Positions 38,152 to 48,125 are shown, counted from the stretch's first letter. The stretch: 64,000 bases of DNA from Castellaniella sp034675905 (GCF_034675905.1 NZ_JAUCCV010000010.1:62001-126000); one strand, 5' to 3'. The notes: generated by a model from the sequence alone, not told the origin. Numbers and translations: made by a program.

Positions 38152-41001
38152 GTGAAGCCCGCATCCTCGAATGACGTCATTTCCCCCCTGCGACAAGACA
38201 TCCGGATGCTGGGCCGAACGTTGGGGGAGGTCATCCGGGAATGTGAAGGGCGGTCCATCTATGACGTGATCGAAAAGCTGCGCCGCGCCGCCGTCAAGTT
38301 CCGCCGCGAGGGCCAGGACAGCGATGGCCGCATGCTGGAACGACAGATCCGCCGGCTGGCCGATGGCGAGGCCAACTCAGTCGCCCGCGCTTTCAGTTAT
38401 TTCCTGCACCTGTCGAACATTGCCGAAGACCGCGACCAGACGCGCCGCCAGCGCCAGCAATGGCAGCTCGAAGGCCCGGCCACGCCCGGCAGCCTGCAGC
38501 ATGCCATCGAACGCCTGAAATCCGGCGGCCTGTCGGGCGCCCGCATCCGCCAGCACCTGTCCCAGGCCTGTATCGTGCCGGTGCTGACCGCCCACCCGAC
38601 CGAAGTCCAGCGTAAAAGCACGCTGGATCTGCATCAGGAAATCGCCCGCCATCTGCGGCAACTGGATGCGCCGCACGCCCCGCTGGAAGCCGCCCACCTG
38701 CAAGAACGGCTGACCGGCCTGATCGCCGCCCTGTGGCAGACGCGCATGCTGCGCCAAAGCAAGCTGACGGTATTGGACGAAATCGACAATGCCCTGTCCT
38801 ACTACACCAGCACCTTTTTCAGCACCCTGCCCCAGCTGCACCTGGACATGGGGGCGCTGCTGCGCAAACCGCCTAAATCGGTGTTCGACGTGGACAATAC
38901 GCCGCTGCCGCCCTTTGCCCACATGGGCAGCTGGATCGGCGGGGACCGCGACGGCAATCCCAACGTCAACGACGCCACGCTGGAACAGGCCTTGCTGCGC
39001 CAATGCGCCCACGCGCTGCGCTATTACCTGACCGAAGTGCACGAGCTGGGGTCCGAACTGTCGGTGTCCCAATCGCTGATGCAGGTCACGCCCGCCCTGG
39101 CCGATCTGGCCGCCAGCAGCCAGGATCCATCCACCCACCGCCAGGACGAACCCTACCGGCGGGCCTGCATCCACATCTACGCCCGCCTGGCCGCCACGGC
39201 CCAGGCGCTGACCGGACGCCGGTTGGCGCGGCGCAGCACCTACGACGCCCCGGCCTATCCGACCGCCGCCGATCTGGCCGCTGATCTGCACACCGTCGCC
39301 GAATCCCTGGATACCCACCGTGGCGCCCTGGTGGGCCGCCTGCGCCTGACTCATCTGTGCCAGGCCGTCGAGATCTTCGGCTTCCACCTGGCCACCGTCG
39401 ACCTGCGGCAAAGCTCAGACGTGCACGAACGCGTGCTGGACGAACTGATGCGCCAGGCCCAGGTCACCCTGGACGGCAAAGCCGTCCACTACGCGCGACT
39501 GAACGAAGCGGACCGGATCCGGGTCCTGCGCCAGGAACTGCGCGAACCGCGCCCGCTGGTGTCCCCCTGGGTCGACTATTCGGCGGAAACGAGCAAGGAG
39601 CTCGCCATCCTGCGCATGGCCTCCGGCTGCCGGCGACGCTTCGGCGAGGCGGCCATCCGCCAGTCCATCGTCTCGCACACGGAAACCCTCAGCGATCTGC
39701 TGGAAGTCCTGGTGCTGCAACAGGAAACCGGCCTGATCGCGCCCACCGTGGGCAACACCACGCCTCAGGCAGGCCTGATGGTCGTGCCGCTGTTCGAGAC
39801 CATCCCCGACCTGGAGCGTGGCGCGGACATCATGGACGCCTGGTTGTCCCTGCCGGAAGTCGCCGCCCGCGTGCGCCAGGCGCAACACGGCATCCAGGAA
39901 GTCATGCTGGGCTATTCGGACAGCAACAAGGACGGCGGCTACCTGACGTCGCACTGGTCGCTGTATCAGGCGGAACGCCGCCTGGTCGAGGTCTTTCACA
40001 AACACCGCACACGCCTGCGGCTGTTCCACGGCCGGGGCGGTTCCGTGGGCCGGGGCGGCGGCCCCAGCTACGACTCCATCGTGGCGCAGCCCCCCGGCAC
40101 CGTGAACAACCAGATCCGCCTGACCGAACAGGGGGAAATCATCCAGGGCCGCTACAAGGACGCCGAGGTCGGGCGCTGGCACCTGGAACTTTTCGTCGCC
40201 GCTACGCTGGAAGCCAGCCTGGCTGGCGCGCCCGCGGCCCGCAACGAAGATCAGCACGCCACCGCCTACGGCGAGGCCATGGCCTGGATGTCGCAGACGG
40301 CACGCGAGGCATACCGCAATCTGGTCTACGAGACCGAAGGCTTCACGGACTATTTTTTCGCCTCGACGCCGATCCGCGAAATCGCCGGTTTGAATATCGG
40401 ATCGCGGCCCTCGTCCCGCAAAGCCCTGCAGCGCATCGAAGACCTGCGCGCCATTCCCTGGTCATTTTCCTGGGCGCAATGCCGTCTGCCGCTGCCCGGC
40501 TGGTACGGCGTAGGCGCCGCACTGACCCGCTATCTGGAAGACGGCGGGCCGGACCACGCCCTGACGCGCGACACGCGCCTGCAACGCCTGCAGGCCATGG
40601 CCCGCGACTGGCCCTTTTTTCGCACCCTGCTGTCCAATATGGAACAGGTCTTGGCCAAGACCGACCTGGCGATCGGCCGCGCCTATGCCGAACTGTTCAC
40701 GGACAAGACCCTGCGCACGCAGATCTTTGCCCGCATCGAAACGGAATATCACGCCACCGTCCAGATATTCCAGGACATCACCGGACACGGCCTGCTGGCC
40801 CACGACGCACCGCTGCAAGCCGCATTGGCCGAACGGTTCGCCTATATCGATCCCTTGAACCACCTGCAGGTGGAACTGCTGCGCCGCATGCGATCCGGCC
40901 CGGCCTCGACCCATCGCGCCAATGAACAGGAATCCCGCGACCAGCGGGCCATCCACATGACGATCAACGGGATTGCCGCAGGGCTGCGGAATTCGGGGTA
41001 G
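38152..41001 (+). CDS. ppc: Phosphoenolpyruvate carboxylase
   Basis: About 949 residues. The catalytic His motif VLTAHPTEVQRKS lies near residue 145. GSWIGGDRDGNPNV, MLGYSDSNKDGGYLTSHW, FHGRGGSVGRGGGP and the C-terminal MTINGIAAGLRNSG are all intact. It makes oxaloacetate from PEP and bicarbonate, replenishing the citric acid cycle. I chose GTG at 38152, five bases after GGAG; an ATG at 38141 is out of frame and stops at once. The nearby DabAB/carbonic anhydrase genes would supply its bicarbonate substrate. Confidence 0.95.
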   Translation: MKPASSNDVISPLRQDIRMLGRTLGEVIRECEGRSIYDVIEKLRRAAVKFRREGQDSDGRMLERQIRRLADGEANSVARAFSYFLHLSNIAEDRDQTRRQRQQWQLEGPATPGSLQHAIERLKSGGLSGARIRQHLSQACIVPVLTAHPTEVQRKSTLDLHQEIARHLRQLDAPHAPLEAAHLQERLTGLIAALWQTRMLRQSKLTVLDEIDNALSYYTSTFFSTLPQLHLDMGALLRKPPKSVFDVDNTPLPPFAHMGSWIGGDRDGNPNVNDATLEQALLRQCAHALRYYLTEVHELGSELSVSQSLMQVTPALADLAASSQDPSTHRQDEPYRRACIHIYARLAATAQALTGRRLARRSTYDAPAYPTAADLAADLHTVAESLDTHRGALVGRLRLTHLCQAVEIFGFHLATVDLRQSSDVHERVLDELMRQAQVTLDGKAVHYARLNEADRIRVLRQELREPRPLVSPWVDYSAETSKELAILRMASGCRRRFGEAAIRQSIVSHTETLSDLLEVLVLQQETGLIAPTVGNTTPQAGLMVVPLFETIPDLERGADIMDAWLSLPEVAARVRQAQHGIQEVMLGYSDSNKDGGYLTSHWSLYQAERRLVEVFHKHRTRLRLFHGRGGSVGRGGGPSYDSIVAQPPGTVNNQIRLTEQGEIIQGRYKDAEVGRWHLELFVAATLEASLAGAPAARNEDQHATAYGEAMAWMSQTAREAYRNLVYETEGFTDYFFASTPIREIAGLNIGSRPSSRKALQRIEDLRAIPWSFSWAQCRLPLPGWYGVGAALTRYLEDGGPDHALTRDTRLQRLQAMARDWPFFRTLLSNMEQVLAKTDLAIGRAYAELFTDKTLRTQIFARIETEYHATVQIFQDITGHGLLAHDAPLQAALAERFAYIDPLNHLQVELLRRMRSGPASTHRANEQESRDQRAIHMTINGIAAGLRNSG

Positions 41002-41002
41002 A

Positions 41003-41893
41003 TCAGCAGGCGTACGCGGGTTCTTCGATCCCCTGCACGCCGGGGCGCAGGGCGAAGACCGCGCCGTCCAGCGCATCCGGCGCCGCGTTGTGCAAGCGGA
41101 TGGACGTGACGAACAGCGTGTCCAGATTGCGGCCGCCGAAAGCGCACATGGCCGGCTTGGCAGCCGGCACACGCAAGCTGCGGTCCAGACGCCCGTCGGG
41201 GGTATAGCGGTGCACCAGCCCGGCATCGTTGCCGCAGATCCAGTAGCAGCCATCCGCATCCACGGCGGCGCCATCCGGTCGCCCGCCTGCCAGGCGCTCG
41301 ATGAACAGCCGGCGCCCGCTGGGCATCCCCTCATCGGGGTCGAAATCAAACGCCCAGACGCATTGACGGCTGGGGTGGGAATCGGACAGATACAGGGTCT
41401 TGCCATCCGGGCTGAAACCCAGTCCGTTGGGCGTGATCAGATCATCCAGGATACGGTCCAGACGGGCATCGTCCCCCTGTCCTGACAGGCGGTACAAGGC
41501 CCCGGCCGGAACCCCCAGCGACGTATCCCCCACCATGGTGCCGGCCCAGAGACGGCCCTGGCGATCGCAGCGCCCGTCATTGAAGCGCATGTCCGCCCGG
41601 GCATGCCCGACCCCGGCGACCAGATCCTGCGTCAGCTGCTGATCCGCCGCGGGCGTCAGGCGATAAATGCCGTCTTCCGCCGCGCCCAACCAGCCGCCTT
41701 GTGGCAAGCGGGCGATGCAGCCCAGCTGCTGGTCCGCCCGCCAGCTGGTGTGCTGACCATCGGCAGACCGCCAGCGGTGCAACAGTCCCGCCGGGATATC
41801 CACCCAGTACAAGGCCTGTTCGCCTGCATGCCAAACAGGGCTTTCCCCCGTCTGGTCCCGCAGGTGCAGGACCAGTTCTGCTGTATCCGTCAT
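41003..41893 (-). CDS. SMP-30/gluconolactonase-family lactonase (probable aldarolactonase)
   Basis: 296 residues forming a six-bladed propeller: TGESPVWHAGEQALYWVDI with the metal-binding Glu, FNDGRCDRQGRLWAGTM, LITPNGLGFSPDGKTLYLSDS and DGAAVDADGCYWICGNDAG. These SMP-30 metal-site motifs are intact. In this cluster it most likely opens the galactaro- or glucaro-lactone made by uronate dehydrogenase. It follows kdgD by 15 bp and forms an operon with it. Its 3' end nearly touches the convergent ppc. Confidence 0.85.
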   Translation of the reverse strand: MTDTAELVLHLRDQTGESPVWHAGEQALYWVDIPAGLLHRWRSADGQHTSWRADQQLGCIARLPQGGWLGAAEDGIYRLTPAADQQLTQDLVAGVGHARADMRFNDGRCDRQGRLWAGTMVGDTSLGVPAGALYRLSGQGDDARLDRILDDLITPNGLGFSPDGKTLYLSDSHPSRQCVWAFDFDPDEGMPSGRRLFIERLAGGRPDGAAVDADGCYWICGNDAGLVHRYTPDGRLDRSLRVPAAKPAMCAFGGRNLDTLFVTSIRLHNAAPDALDGAVFALRPGVQGIEEPAYAC

Positions 41894-41908
41894 GGTGGTT
41901 CCTGTTGG

Positions 41909-42820
41909 TCAGGCGGGCAGCGCTTCGATCAAGGCCCGCAGGGAGGATTCTTCCTGGGCATTCAGTTCGACCAGAGGCGCGCGGACTGGACCGGCGGAAT
42001 GACCAACGATGCGCGCGCCCGCCTTGACGATACTGACAGCATAGCCGGCCTTGCGGTTGCGGATTTCCAGCAGCGGCAGAAAGAAGGTGTCCAGCAGATG
42101 GCCGATGGTGGCATCGTCACCGGCCTTGACGGCTTCGTAGAATTTCATGGCGGTGCCAGGAATGAAGTTGAATACCGCCGAGGAATACACCGGCACGCCC
42201 AGCGCGCGATAGGCCTGGGCAAAGACTTCCGCTGTCGGCAAGCCGCCCAGATAGGCGAAGCGGTCGCCCAGACGGCGGCGCACCCGAACCATGTTTTCAA
42301 TATCGCCCACACCATCCTTGAAGCCGATCAGATTGGGGCACTCTTCGGCCAGCTGTTCCAGCACGGAAGCCGACAGGCGGCACTGGCCGCGGTTGTACAG
42401 CACCACACCGATCTCGACGGAATCGCAGACTTCCTTGACGTGACGTGCGATGCCGTCCTGCGGCGCTTCGGTCAGGTAGTGCGGCATCAGCAACAGGCCG
42501 GCTGCGCCCTGGCGTTGGGCTTCCTGGGCAAAGGCGATGGCATTGCGCGTGGGGCCGCCTGCGCCAGCCAGGATGGGCGTGTGGTTCTGACAGGTCTTGA
42601 CAGCGGTTTCCACGACCTTGGAATAGTCGTCCAGCGTCAGGGAAAAATATTCCCCCGTGCCGCCCGCCGCAAACAGGGCGCGCGCGCCAAAGGGCATCAG
42701 CCATTCCAGGCGGGCCTGATAGCCCTTGGCATTGAAGTCCCCATTGGCATCAAAGTCGGTGACGGGAAAGGACAGCAGCCCGTCATTCATTATTTCCTTG
42801 AGTTCCTGGCACGAGATCAT
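41909..42820 (-). CDS. kdgD: 5-dehydro-4-deoxyglucarate dehydratase
   Basis: 303 residues of the DHDPS/NAL aldolase superfamily. FPVTDFDANGDFN, FAAGGTGEYFSLT and the Schiff-base lysine in NLIGFKDGVGDIE near residue 180 are readable, with YNRGQC before it. The enzyme dehydrates and decarboxylates 5-dehydro-4-deoxyglucarate to 2-oxoglutarate semialdehyde. It is followed by the lactonase gene, and a regulator site lies 61 bp upstream of the start. Confidence 0.9.
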   Translation of the reverse strand: MISCQELKEIMNDGLLSFPVTDFDANGDFNAKGYQARLEWLMPFGARALFAAGGTGEYFSLTLDDYSKVVETAVKTCQNHTPILAGAGGPTRNAIAFAQEAQRQGAAGLLLMPHYLTEAPQDGIARHVKEVCDSVEIGVVLYNRGQCRLSASVLEQLAEECPNLIGFKDGVGDIENMVRVRRRLGDRFAYLGGLPTAEVFAQAYRALGVPVYSSAVFNFIPGTAMKFYEAVKAGDDATIGHLLDTFFLPLLEIRNRKAGYAVSIVKAGARIVGHSAGPVRAPLVELNAQEESSLRALIEALPA

Positions 42821-42880
42821 AAGAGTGTCCTCTGGTGGCGAGGATGCAGACAGATGCTGCCCCTCATTATTTAGTCATAC

Positions 42881-42893
42881 GTTATCATACAAC
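42881..42893. promoter_or_regulatory. Putative FadR-type operator, kdgD promoter
   Basis: GTTATCATACAAC, the exact reverse complement of GTTGTATGATAAC at 52247. It lies between kdgD and the upstream regulator gene. Confidence 0.65.
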
Positions 42894-43061
42894 ATGGAAA
42901 TGAAAGGGGCAATCAAAATAGCGTCCAAGCACCTGCCGTTTACCCTTACCCTGCTTTCAGGGGCTTGCGCGCGCCACGGGCGACCGCGATGCGCCTATCT
43001 AGGTCACAGGTGTGACGACAGGACACCCAAAAGGGTTGAACCTTCTAATAATCCAGCGGAT

Positions 43062-43796
43062 TCAGGCGGCAGACGGAGCGGATTCCTGGGCCTTGCGCAG
43101 CCGTTCGCGGCTGTTCGCCAGGTGGGTGCGCATCGCCGCCCGCGCCGCGTCCGGGTCTTTGCGCGCGATAGCGTTGTAGATGTCCTCGTGTTCTACGTGC
43201 ACGCGTTCCAGATAGCGGACGCGATCATCGTCAGCCAGGGCGGCGGAATCCACCCGGGTCCGGGGAATGATCGCTTTGCCCAGCTGCTTGAGGATATCGT
43301 GGAAATAACGATTGCCGGTGGCGGTGGCGACCAGCAGATGAAAAGCCACGTCCGACACCACGGCATTGCCGGTTTTCTTATGGATGCTTTCGGCGAATTC
43401 ATCCAGAGTGCCGCGCAGCTGCTGCATATGCGCATCGGTGCGCCGCAGCGCCGCCAGGCCGGCTGCCTCGGTTTCCAGACTGATGCGCAATTCCAGAATC
43501 GCCATCACATCCAGCATGGTCAGGATATTTTCCGTGCGGATACGCAGCTGCTGTTCGTTTTGCGGTTCCAGCAGAAAGGTCCCTATCCCATGCCGGGTTT
43601 CCACCAGACCGGCGGCCTGCAGCCGGGAAATGGCCTCGCGGATGACGGTGCGGCTGACCCCGAAGGATTCCATCAGCTCGGATTCCGTCGGCAGTTTCTC
43701 ACCCACGTGAAACTCGCCGCTGCGAATCCGTTCGGACAGCGCCGTCACCACATTCTGGGTCAAGCTACGCGAACGCCGAACAGGAGCAGTGGCCAT
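43062..43796 (-). CDS. GntR-family regulator, FadR subfamily (uronate/aldarate regulon)
   Basis: About 244 residues from the ATG of MATAPVRR. The winged helix (LTQNVVTALSERIRSGEFHV, SELMESFGVSRTVIREAISRL) is followed by an all-helical FCD effector domain (AFHLLVATATGNRYFHDIL). FadR-type regulators of this kind govern sugar-acid catabolism and are released by the substrate or an intermediate. It lies inside the uronate cluster directly after a glucarate dehydratase-like gene, and eight related palindromic sites surround the cluster. Confidence 0.85.
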   Translation of the reverse strand: MATAPVRRSRSLTQNVVTALSERIRSGEFHVGEKLPTESELMESFGVSRTVIREAISRLQAAGLVETRHGIGTFLLEPQNEQQLRIRTENILTMLDVMAILELRISLETEAAGLAALRRTDAHMQQLRGTLDEFAESIHKKTGNAVVSDVAFHLLVATATGNRYFHDILKQLGKAIIPRTRVDSAALADDDRVRYLERVHVEHEDIYNAIARKDPDAARAAMRTHLANSRERLRKAQESAPSAA

Positions 43797-43824
43797 GATG
43801 GAGATCACATTAAGGTTAGAGAAC

Positions 43825-43838
43825 GGTCATCATACTTC
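43825..43838. promoter_or_regulatory. Putative FadR-type operator upstream of the regulator gene
   Basis: GGTCATCATACTTC, matching the left half GTCATCATA of the site at 57085. It lies 29 bases upstream of the regulator's start, suggesting autoregulation. Confidence 0.5.
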
Positions 43839-43869
43839 AATCACCCGAAAGGACAGGACGGGAAACCAC

Positions 43870-45144
43870 TTAGAACCGCGGGGCCTTGCCCGACCAATCC
43901 GGCTGATACTTGCGCATCTGAGCAGCATCATTGCGCGACCGGATGCCACAACTCAGATACTGTTGATGCAGCCTCGCCAGAGCGTCCTGATCGATTTCGA
44001 GCCCCAAGCCCGGCGCATCCCCCAGGACAAAAGCGCCGTCCTGAAAATGCAGCTGCCCGCCAACGATGACTTCCTCGCTCGGGTCCAACCAGGGGTAATG
44101 CGTATCGCAGGCATAGCTGAGCAGCGGCACGCTGGCGGCGACATGCGCCATGGCCACCAGGCTGATGCCCAAATGGGAATTGGAATGCATGGACAGGCCC
44201 AGGCCAAATGTCTCGCACATCCGCGCCAGCAATTGGGTATCGCGCAAACCGCCCCAATAGTGATGATCCGACAGGATGATCTGGCATCCATGCGCCGTCG
44301 TATTGGCGCGGAACTGGGTCAGATCCGTCACCACCATATTGGTCGCCAGCGGCATGCCGGTCGCCTGATGCAGGGCGGCCATGTCCGCCAACGTAGGGCA
44401 AGGGTCCTCGTAATATTCCAGCAGACCATCCAATTGCTTGCCGACGCCGATGGCCGTATCCAAAGCCCAGTTGCCGTTGGGGTCGATACGCAACGGCATG
44501 CCGGGAAAGCGATCCGCCAGGGCCTGGATGGCGGCGACTTCTTCCTGAGGGGGCAGCACCCCCGCCTTGAGCTTGATGCTCTTGAACCCGTGACGGGCGA
44601 TCATGGTCTCGGCCTGAACCACCAGCTGCGCCGGCGTCAGGGTTTCGCCCCAGGCATCGTCCGGGTAGTCTGCATCTACATGACGGGCATACTTGAAAAA
44701 CAGATAGGCGCTGAACGGTACGGCATCGCGCACCCGCCCGCCCAGCAAATCCACCAGCGGCATGCCCAGGTAACGGGCCTGCAGATCCAGAAAGGCGACT
44801 TCAAAGGCCGAATAGAGCTTCTGCACGTTCTTGGCGGGGTCCGTGCCCGGCGCCAAGGTAAAGGCGGTGCTGTCGCTGACGCGGACCTGATCGACCACCT
44901 GCTGGACGCGTCGCCGCAAGCCATTCAGATCGAACGGGTCCATCCCCGCCAGCAGAGGCGCCAGCGCCTGCAACAATTCCAGTACCGGCGCATCGCCATA
45001 TGTTTCCCCCAGACCGATATGCCCCGTGTCACTTTCCAATTCAATGATGGTGCGCAGAGCATAGGGTTCGTGGATGCCGGCGGCATTGAGCAGCGGCGGA
45101 TCCTTGAAGGCGATCGGGGTAATCTTGGCTGACAACAGACGCAT
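43870..45144 (-). CDS. Glucarate dehydratase-like enzyme (enolase superfamily)
   Basis: 424 residues. ITPIAFKDPPLLNAAGIHEP, IELESDTGHIGLGETYGDAP, then the barrel with SIKLKAG (catalytic KxK-type lysine), LRIDPNGNWAL, YYEDPCPT, and SMHSNSHLGISL near the C-terminus carrying the catalytic His. This is the branch annotated as glucarate dehydratase in many Pseudomonas and Burkholderia genomes, distinct from the GudD at 53868. It dehydrates D-glucarate or a related aldarate to 5-dehydro-4-deoxyglucarate. It is divergent from the ABC transporter operon. Confidence 0.8.
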   Translation of the reverse strand: MRLLSAKITPIAFKDPPLLNAAGIHEPYALRTIIELESDTGHIGLGETYGDAPVLELLQALAPLLAGMDPFDLNGLRRRVQQVVDQVRVSDSTAFTLAPGTDPAKNVQKLYSAFEVAFLDLQARYLGMPLVDLLGGRVRDAVPFSAYLFFKYARHVDADYPDDAWGETLTPAQLVVQAETMIARHGFKSIKLKAGVLPPQEEVAAIQALADRFPGMPLRIDPNGNWALDTAIGVGKQLDGLLEYYEDPCPTLADMAALHQATGMPLATNMVVTDLTQFRANTTAHGCQIILSDHHYWGGLRDTQLLARMCETFGLGLSMHSNSHLGISLVAMAHVAASVPLLSYACDTHYPWLDPSEEVIVGGQLHFQDGAFVLGDAPGLGLEIDQDALARLHQQYLSCGIRSRNDAAQMRKYQPDWSGKAPRF

Positions 45145-45209
45145 GATGGATGATCCAGGAGATGAAGAAACGTCGGAACGAAATATTTTCGATTTCTCTT
45201 TATATCATA

Positions 45210-45227
45210 GTTGTACGACATGATAAC
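45210..45227. promoter_or_regulatory. Putative FadR-type operator (dehydratase side)
   Basis: GTTGTACGACATGATAAC contains GTTGTACGACAT, close to the GTTGTATGACATC reading of the site at 45539, and lies 66 bases from the start of the minus-strand dehydratase gene. Confidence 0.55.
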
Positions 45228-45386
45228 TGTATGTTGTCAGATCAAAATGACAGATCAGGGAATTCCCCTAAAAGCAAATCTTATGAAATAATATTCGTTA
45301 TTAATCAATTATTTATAAACAAAACTCACGACAATATTCTCCCCTGATGATCCCTGCTCACCCCTCTTGATTGTCGGAATCTTGAA

Positions 45387-45403
45387 CTTGTCATATGACG
45401 AAA
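45387..45403. promoter_or_regulatory. Putative FadR-type operator (central)
   Basis: CTTGTCATATGACGAAA; its core GTCATATGAC is a perfect 10-bp palindrome and matches the half-sites of the other operators. Confidence 0.5.
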
Positions 45404-45538
45404 TATAAATATTGAGATGAGATCGGGGAACCATCGGCCATGTCCTTCAACACATCCGGCGGCTATCTCTGCGCACTGAGCCTTGCCCCCTGGAACAAGA
45501 CAACTTGATTCCTAGAGAGGCTTACTTCCATCATCGAT

Positions 45539-45551
45539 GATGTCATACAAC
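45539..45551. promoter_or_regulatory. Putative FadR-type operator
   Basis: GATGTCATACAAC, differing from the 42881 site only in the first half. Confidence 0.6.
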
Positions 45552-45721
45552 AAAGACAGGGCGAAGAAAACAGGACCTCAGACACCATTAGGGAATGTAC
45601 TAACATCACGAAATACTTCAAAAAAACCATTAATAATCATTTACTTAAAAAAATGCACAAGCAGCAGGCAGTATCCACTCCGGCATGCGCATCAAAAATT
45701 CTCTGTTCGGATTCCAATCTA

Positions 45722-45734
45722 AGTTATATGATGA
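45722..45734. promoter_or_regulatory. Putative FadR-type operator, transporter side
   Basis: GTTATATGATGAC, 67 bases upstream of the binding-protein start codon; a variant of GTTGTATGATAAC. Confidence 0.55.
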
Positions 45735-45800
45735 CTTATAAGGTAGGACCAACGAAGCCGACCTTTACCCTGACCGGTGGACACTCAAGGAGACAACCCC

Positions 45801-46973
45801 ATGAAAGGCAATCAACAGACCGCGCGACAGGTGCGATTCCACGCACTGGCGGGCGCCCTGGCATTGGCATGCTCAGCCGTTTCGGTACACGCCGCCCCCG
45901 TCGCGCTGAACATTGTGGACGTAGCCGGTAATCTGGCCGTCACCCAAAAGGCGCTGGAAGCCTTCCGCGATCAGAATCCGGATCTGGTGTCCAGCATGAC
46001 CTTCACCAATGCCCCGGCGCCGCAGATTCCCGGCAAGATCAAGGCCATGCAGAAGGCCAACCGTGCAGACATCGACCTGGTGCTGACCGGCACCGACGCG
46101 CTGGCGGCCGGCATCGAACAGGACCTGTGGGTCAAGCTGTTGCCTGACCACCAGGACAAATTCAAGGACATCCTGAACCAATATCACCGCAACGCCGCCC
46201 GCATGCAGGAATTGGCCAAGGGCTACGGCCTGGAAGTCAGCTTCATGCAATCCGGCCCGCTGCTGGAATACAACCCGGAAAAGGTCAAGAACCCGCCCAA
46301 GACCCCCGCCGAGCTGCTGGACTGGTGCAAGGCCAATCCGGGCCAGTTCCTGTACGCCCGCCCCGCCAATTCCGGCCCGGGCCGTACTTTCCTGATGGGC
46401 CTGCCCTATCTGCTGGGCGACAAAGACCCCTATGACCCGATCAATGGGTGGGACAACACCTGGAAATTCCTGAAGGAACTGAACGAGTGCGTGCCTTACT
46501 ACCCGGGCGGCACCTCGGCCATCATGAAGGAACTGGGCCAGGGCAGCCGCACCATGACGGCAACCGTGACGGGCTGGGACATCAACCCGCGCGCCCTAGG
46601 CATCGTGCCGGCGGACTTCAAGATCCAGGCCTTTGACAACTTTACCTGGGTCAATGATGCGCACTACATGGTCATCCCCAAGGGCGTGTCTGCGGAAAAA
46701 CAGGAAGTCCTGTTCAAGCTGATGGACTTCATGATGCAGCCCAAGCAGCAGGCCATGACCTACGACGCCGGCTATTTCTATCCCGGCCCCGCCATTCGCG
46801 ATGTACCGCTGTCGGCCGCCCCGAAGGAAAGCCAGGAAGTCATCGAGAAATATGGCCGTCCCGAATACGCGGAATTGACGGCTCGCCGCCCCAGCGCCGT
46901 GCCGCTGGACGCCAAGGCCATGGTGGAAGCCTTCCACAAATGGGATACCGACATCGGTGCCCTGAAGAAGTAA
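45801..46973 (+). CDS. Extracellular solute-binding protein of ABC transporter (probable sugar-acid uptake)
   Basis: About 390 residues. The signal peptide ends near SVHAAP, followed by a family-1/PotD-type binding fold (IVDVAGNLAVTQKALEAFRD, LLEYNPEKVKNPPKTPAELL, VIPKGVSAEKQE). It heads a four-gene operon of binding protein, ATPase and two permeases. The cargo cannot be read from sequence, but its location and operators argue for a hexuronate or aldarate. The ATG is preceded by AAGGAGA. Confidence 0.8.
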   Translation: MKGNQQTARQVRFHALAGALALACSAVSVHAAPVALNIVDVAGNLAVTQKALEAFRDQNPDLVSSMTFTNAPAPQIPGKIKAMQKANRADIDLVLTGTDALAAGIEQDLWVKLLPDHQDKFKDILNQYHRNAARMQELAKGYGLEVSFMQSGPLLEYNPEKVKNPPKTPAELLDWCKANPGQFLYARPANSGPGRTFLMGLPYLLGDKDPYDPINGWDNTWKFLKELNECVPYYPGGTSAIMKELGQGSRTMTATVTGWDINPRALGIVPADFKIQAFDNFTWVNDAHYMVIPKGVSAEKQEVLFKLMDFMMQPKQQAMTYDAGYFYPGPAIRDVPLSAAPKESQEVIEKYGRPEYAELTARRPSAVPLDAKAMVEAFHKWDTDIGALKK

Positions 46974-47045
46974 TCACTGCCTGATGATCACCCGCCCGCC
47001 TGCCCTACGGGGCGCGGGCGGCCTGTATCTCCCTGGATTTTCAAT

Positions 47046-48125
47046 ATGAATGAATCTTTCCAACAGCTGCGTCTAGACGGCGTCGGGCGGCAGTACCCCA
47101 CCGCATCGGGTTCCACCGTCGCCGCCCTGAAGGATCTCAGCCTGGATATCCAGCGTGGCGAATTCATCGCCCTGCTGGGCCCCTCCGGCTGTGGCAAATC
47201 GACTGCTCTGAACTGCCTGGCAGGTCTGGCCGAACTCAGTTCCGGCAGCATCTGGCTGGATGACACCCGCATCGACGTCCTGCCCCCCGAGCGGCGCGGC
47301 TTCGGCATGGTGTTCCAGAACTACGCGCTCTTTCCACATATGACGGTCCGCGACAACGTCGGCTTCGGCCTGCGCATGCGCGGCACCCCCAAACAAGAGA
47401 TCGCCCGGCGGGTCAAATCCGCGCTGTCCCTGGTGCAGCTGGAAGGCCACGAAGCCAAGCTGCCCGGCCAGCTGTCCGGCGGCCAGCAGCAGCGCGTGGC
47501 GATTGCCCGCGCCATCGTCATCGAGCCGCCCGTCATCCTGATGGACGAACCGCTATCCAATCTGGACGCGAAACTGCGCGTTGAAATGCGGGCGGAAATC
47601 CGCCGCATCCATCGCCAGCTGGAACGCGCCACCATCTACGTGACGCACGATCAGGACGAGGCGCTGTCCATGGCCGACCGCATCGTCGTCATGCGCGCCG
47701 GCAGCGTCCAACAGGTCGGCACCCCGCGCGAAGTCTACGGTCAGCCCCGCAACCTGCACGTGGCCCGCTTCATGGGATACCGCAATGTCCTGGCATTCCA
47801 GGTCGCGCGCCTGGAGGCCGACCAGATCACCGTCAGCCAGCAGCATGTTCAGCTGCACGGCACGGCCCTGTCCGTGCCGACCGGCGCCCAGACCGTGGCC
47901 GTCGCCATGCGGCCCGATGATTTCGAGGTCGCCGCCGCGCACCAGACCAACTGCATCGACGCCACCATTCGGCACATCGAGTTCGGCGGCCGCAGTTCCC
48001 TGCTGATCGTCACCAGCAGCATCGGTGAACTGTTCGTCCGCCTGAACGGCGATTTCCAGCCTGGCGACCAGGTGCGCCTGCACATCCCGGCTGATCGCGT
48101 CCTGGCCTATGCGGAGGCCATATGA
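47046..48125 (+). CDS. ABC transporter ATP-binding protein (PotA/UgpC type)
   Basis: 359 residues. Walker A LLGPSGCGKST, Q-loop MVFQNYALFPHMT, signature LSGGQQQR, Walker B VILMDEPLSNLDAKLR and H-loop IYVTHDQDEAL are intact. A C-terminal TOBE domain follows (VAMRPDDFEVAA), as in CUT1 and spermidine/iron-type importers. It overlaps the next permease gene by four bases (ATGA). Confidence 0.9.
   Translation: MNESFQQLRLDGVGRQYPTASGSTVAALKDLSLDIQRGEFIALLGPSGCGKSTALNCLAGLAELSSGSIWLDDTRIDVLPPERRGFGMVFQNYALFPHMTVRDNVGFGLRMRGTPKQEIARRVKSALSLVQLEGHEAKLPGQLSGGQQQRVAIARAIVIEPPVILMDEPLSNLDAKLRVEMRAEIRRIHRQLERATIYVTHDQDEALSMADRIVVMRAGSVQQVGTPREVYGQPRNLHVARFMGYRNVLAFQVARLEADQITVSQQHVQLHGTALSVPTGAQTVAVAMRPDDFEVAAAHQTNCIDATIRHIEFGGRSSLLIVTSSIGELFVRLNGDFQPGDQVRLHIPADRVLAYAEAI

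Larger units (their letters stand above)
45145..45800. promoter_or_regulatory. Divergent regulatory region between dehydratase and ABC transporter
   Basis: A 656-bp AT-rich gap for such a GC-rich genome, without a convincing gene. It holds four matches to the regulator palindrome (45210, 45387, 45539, 45722) and must contain promoters in both directions. AAGGAGA precedes the ATG of the binding-protein gene. Confidence 0.6.
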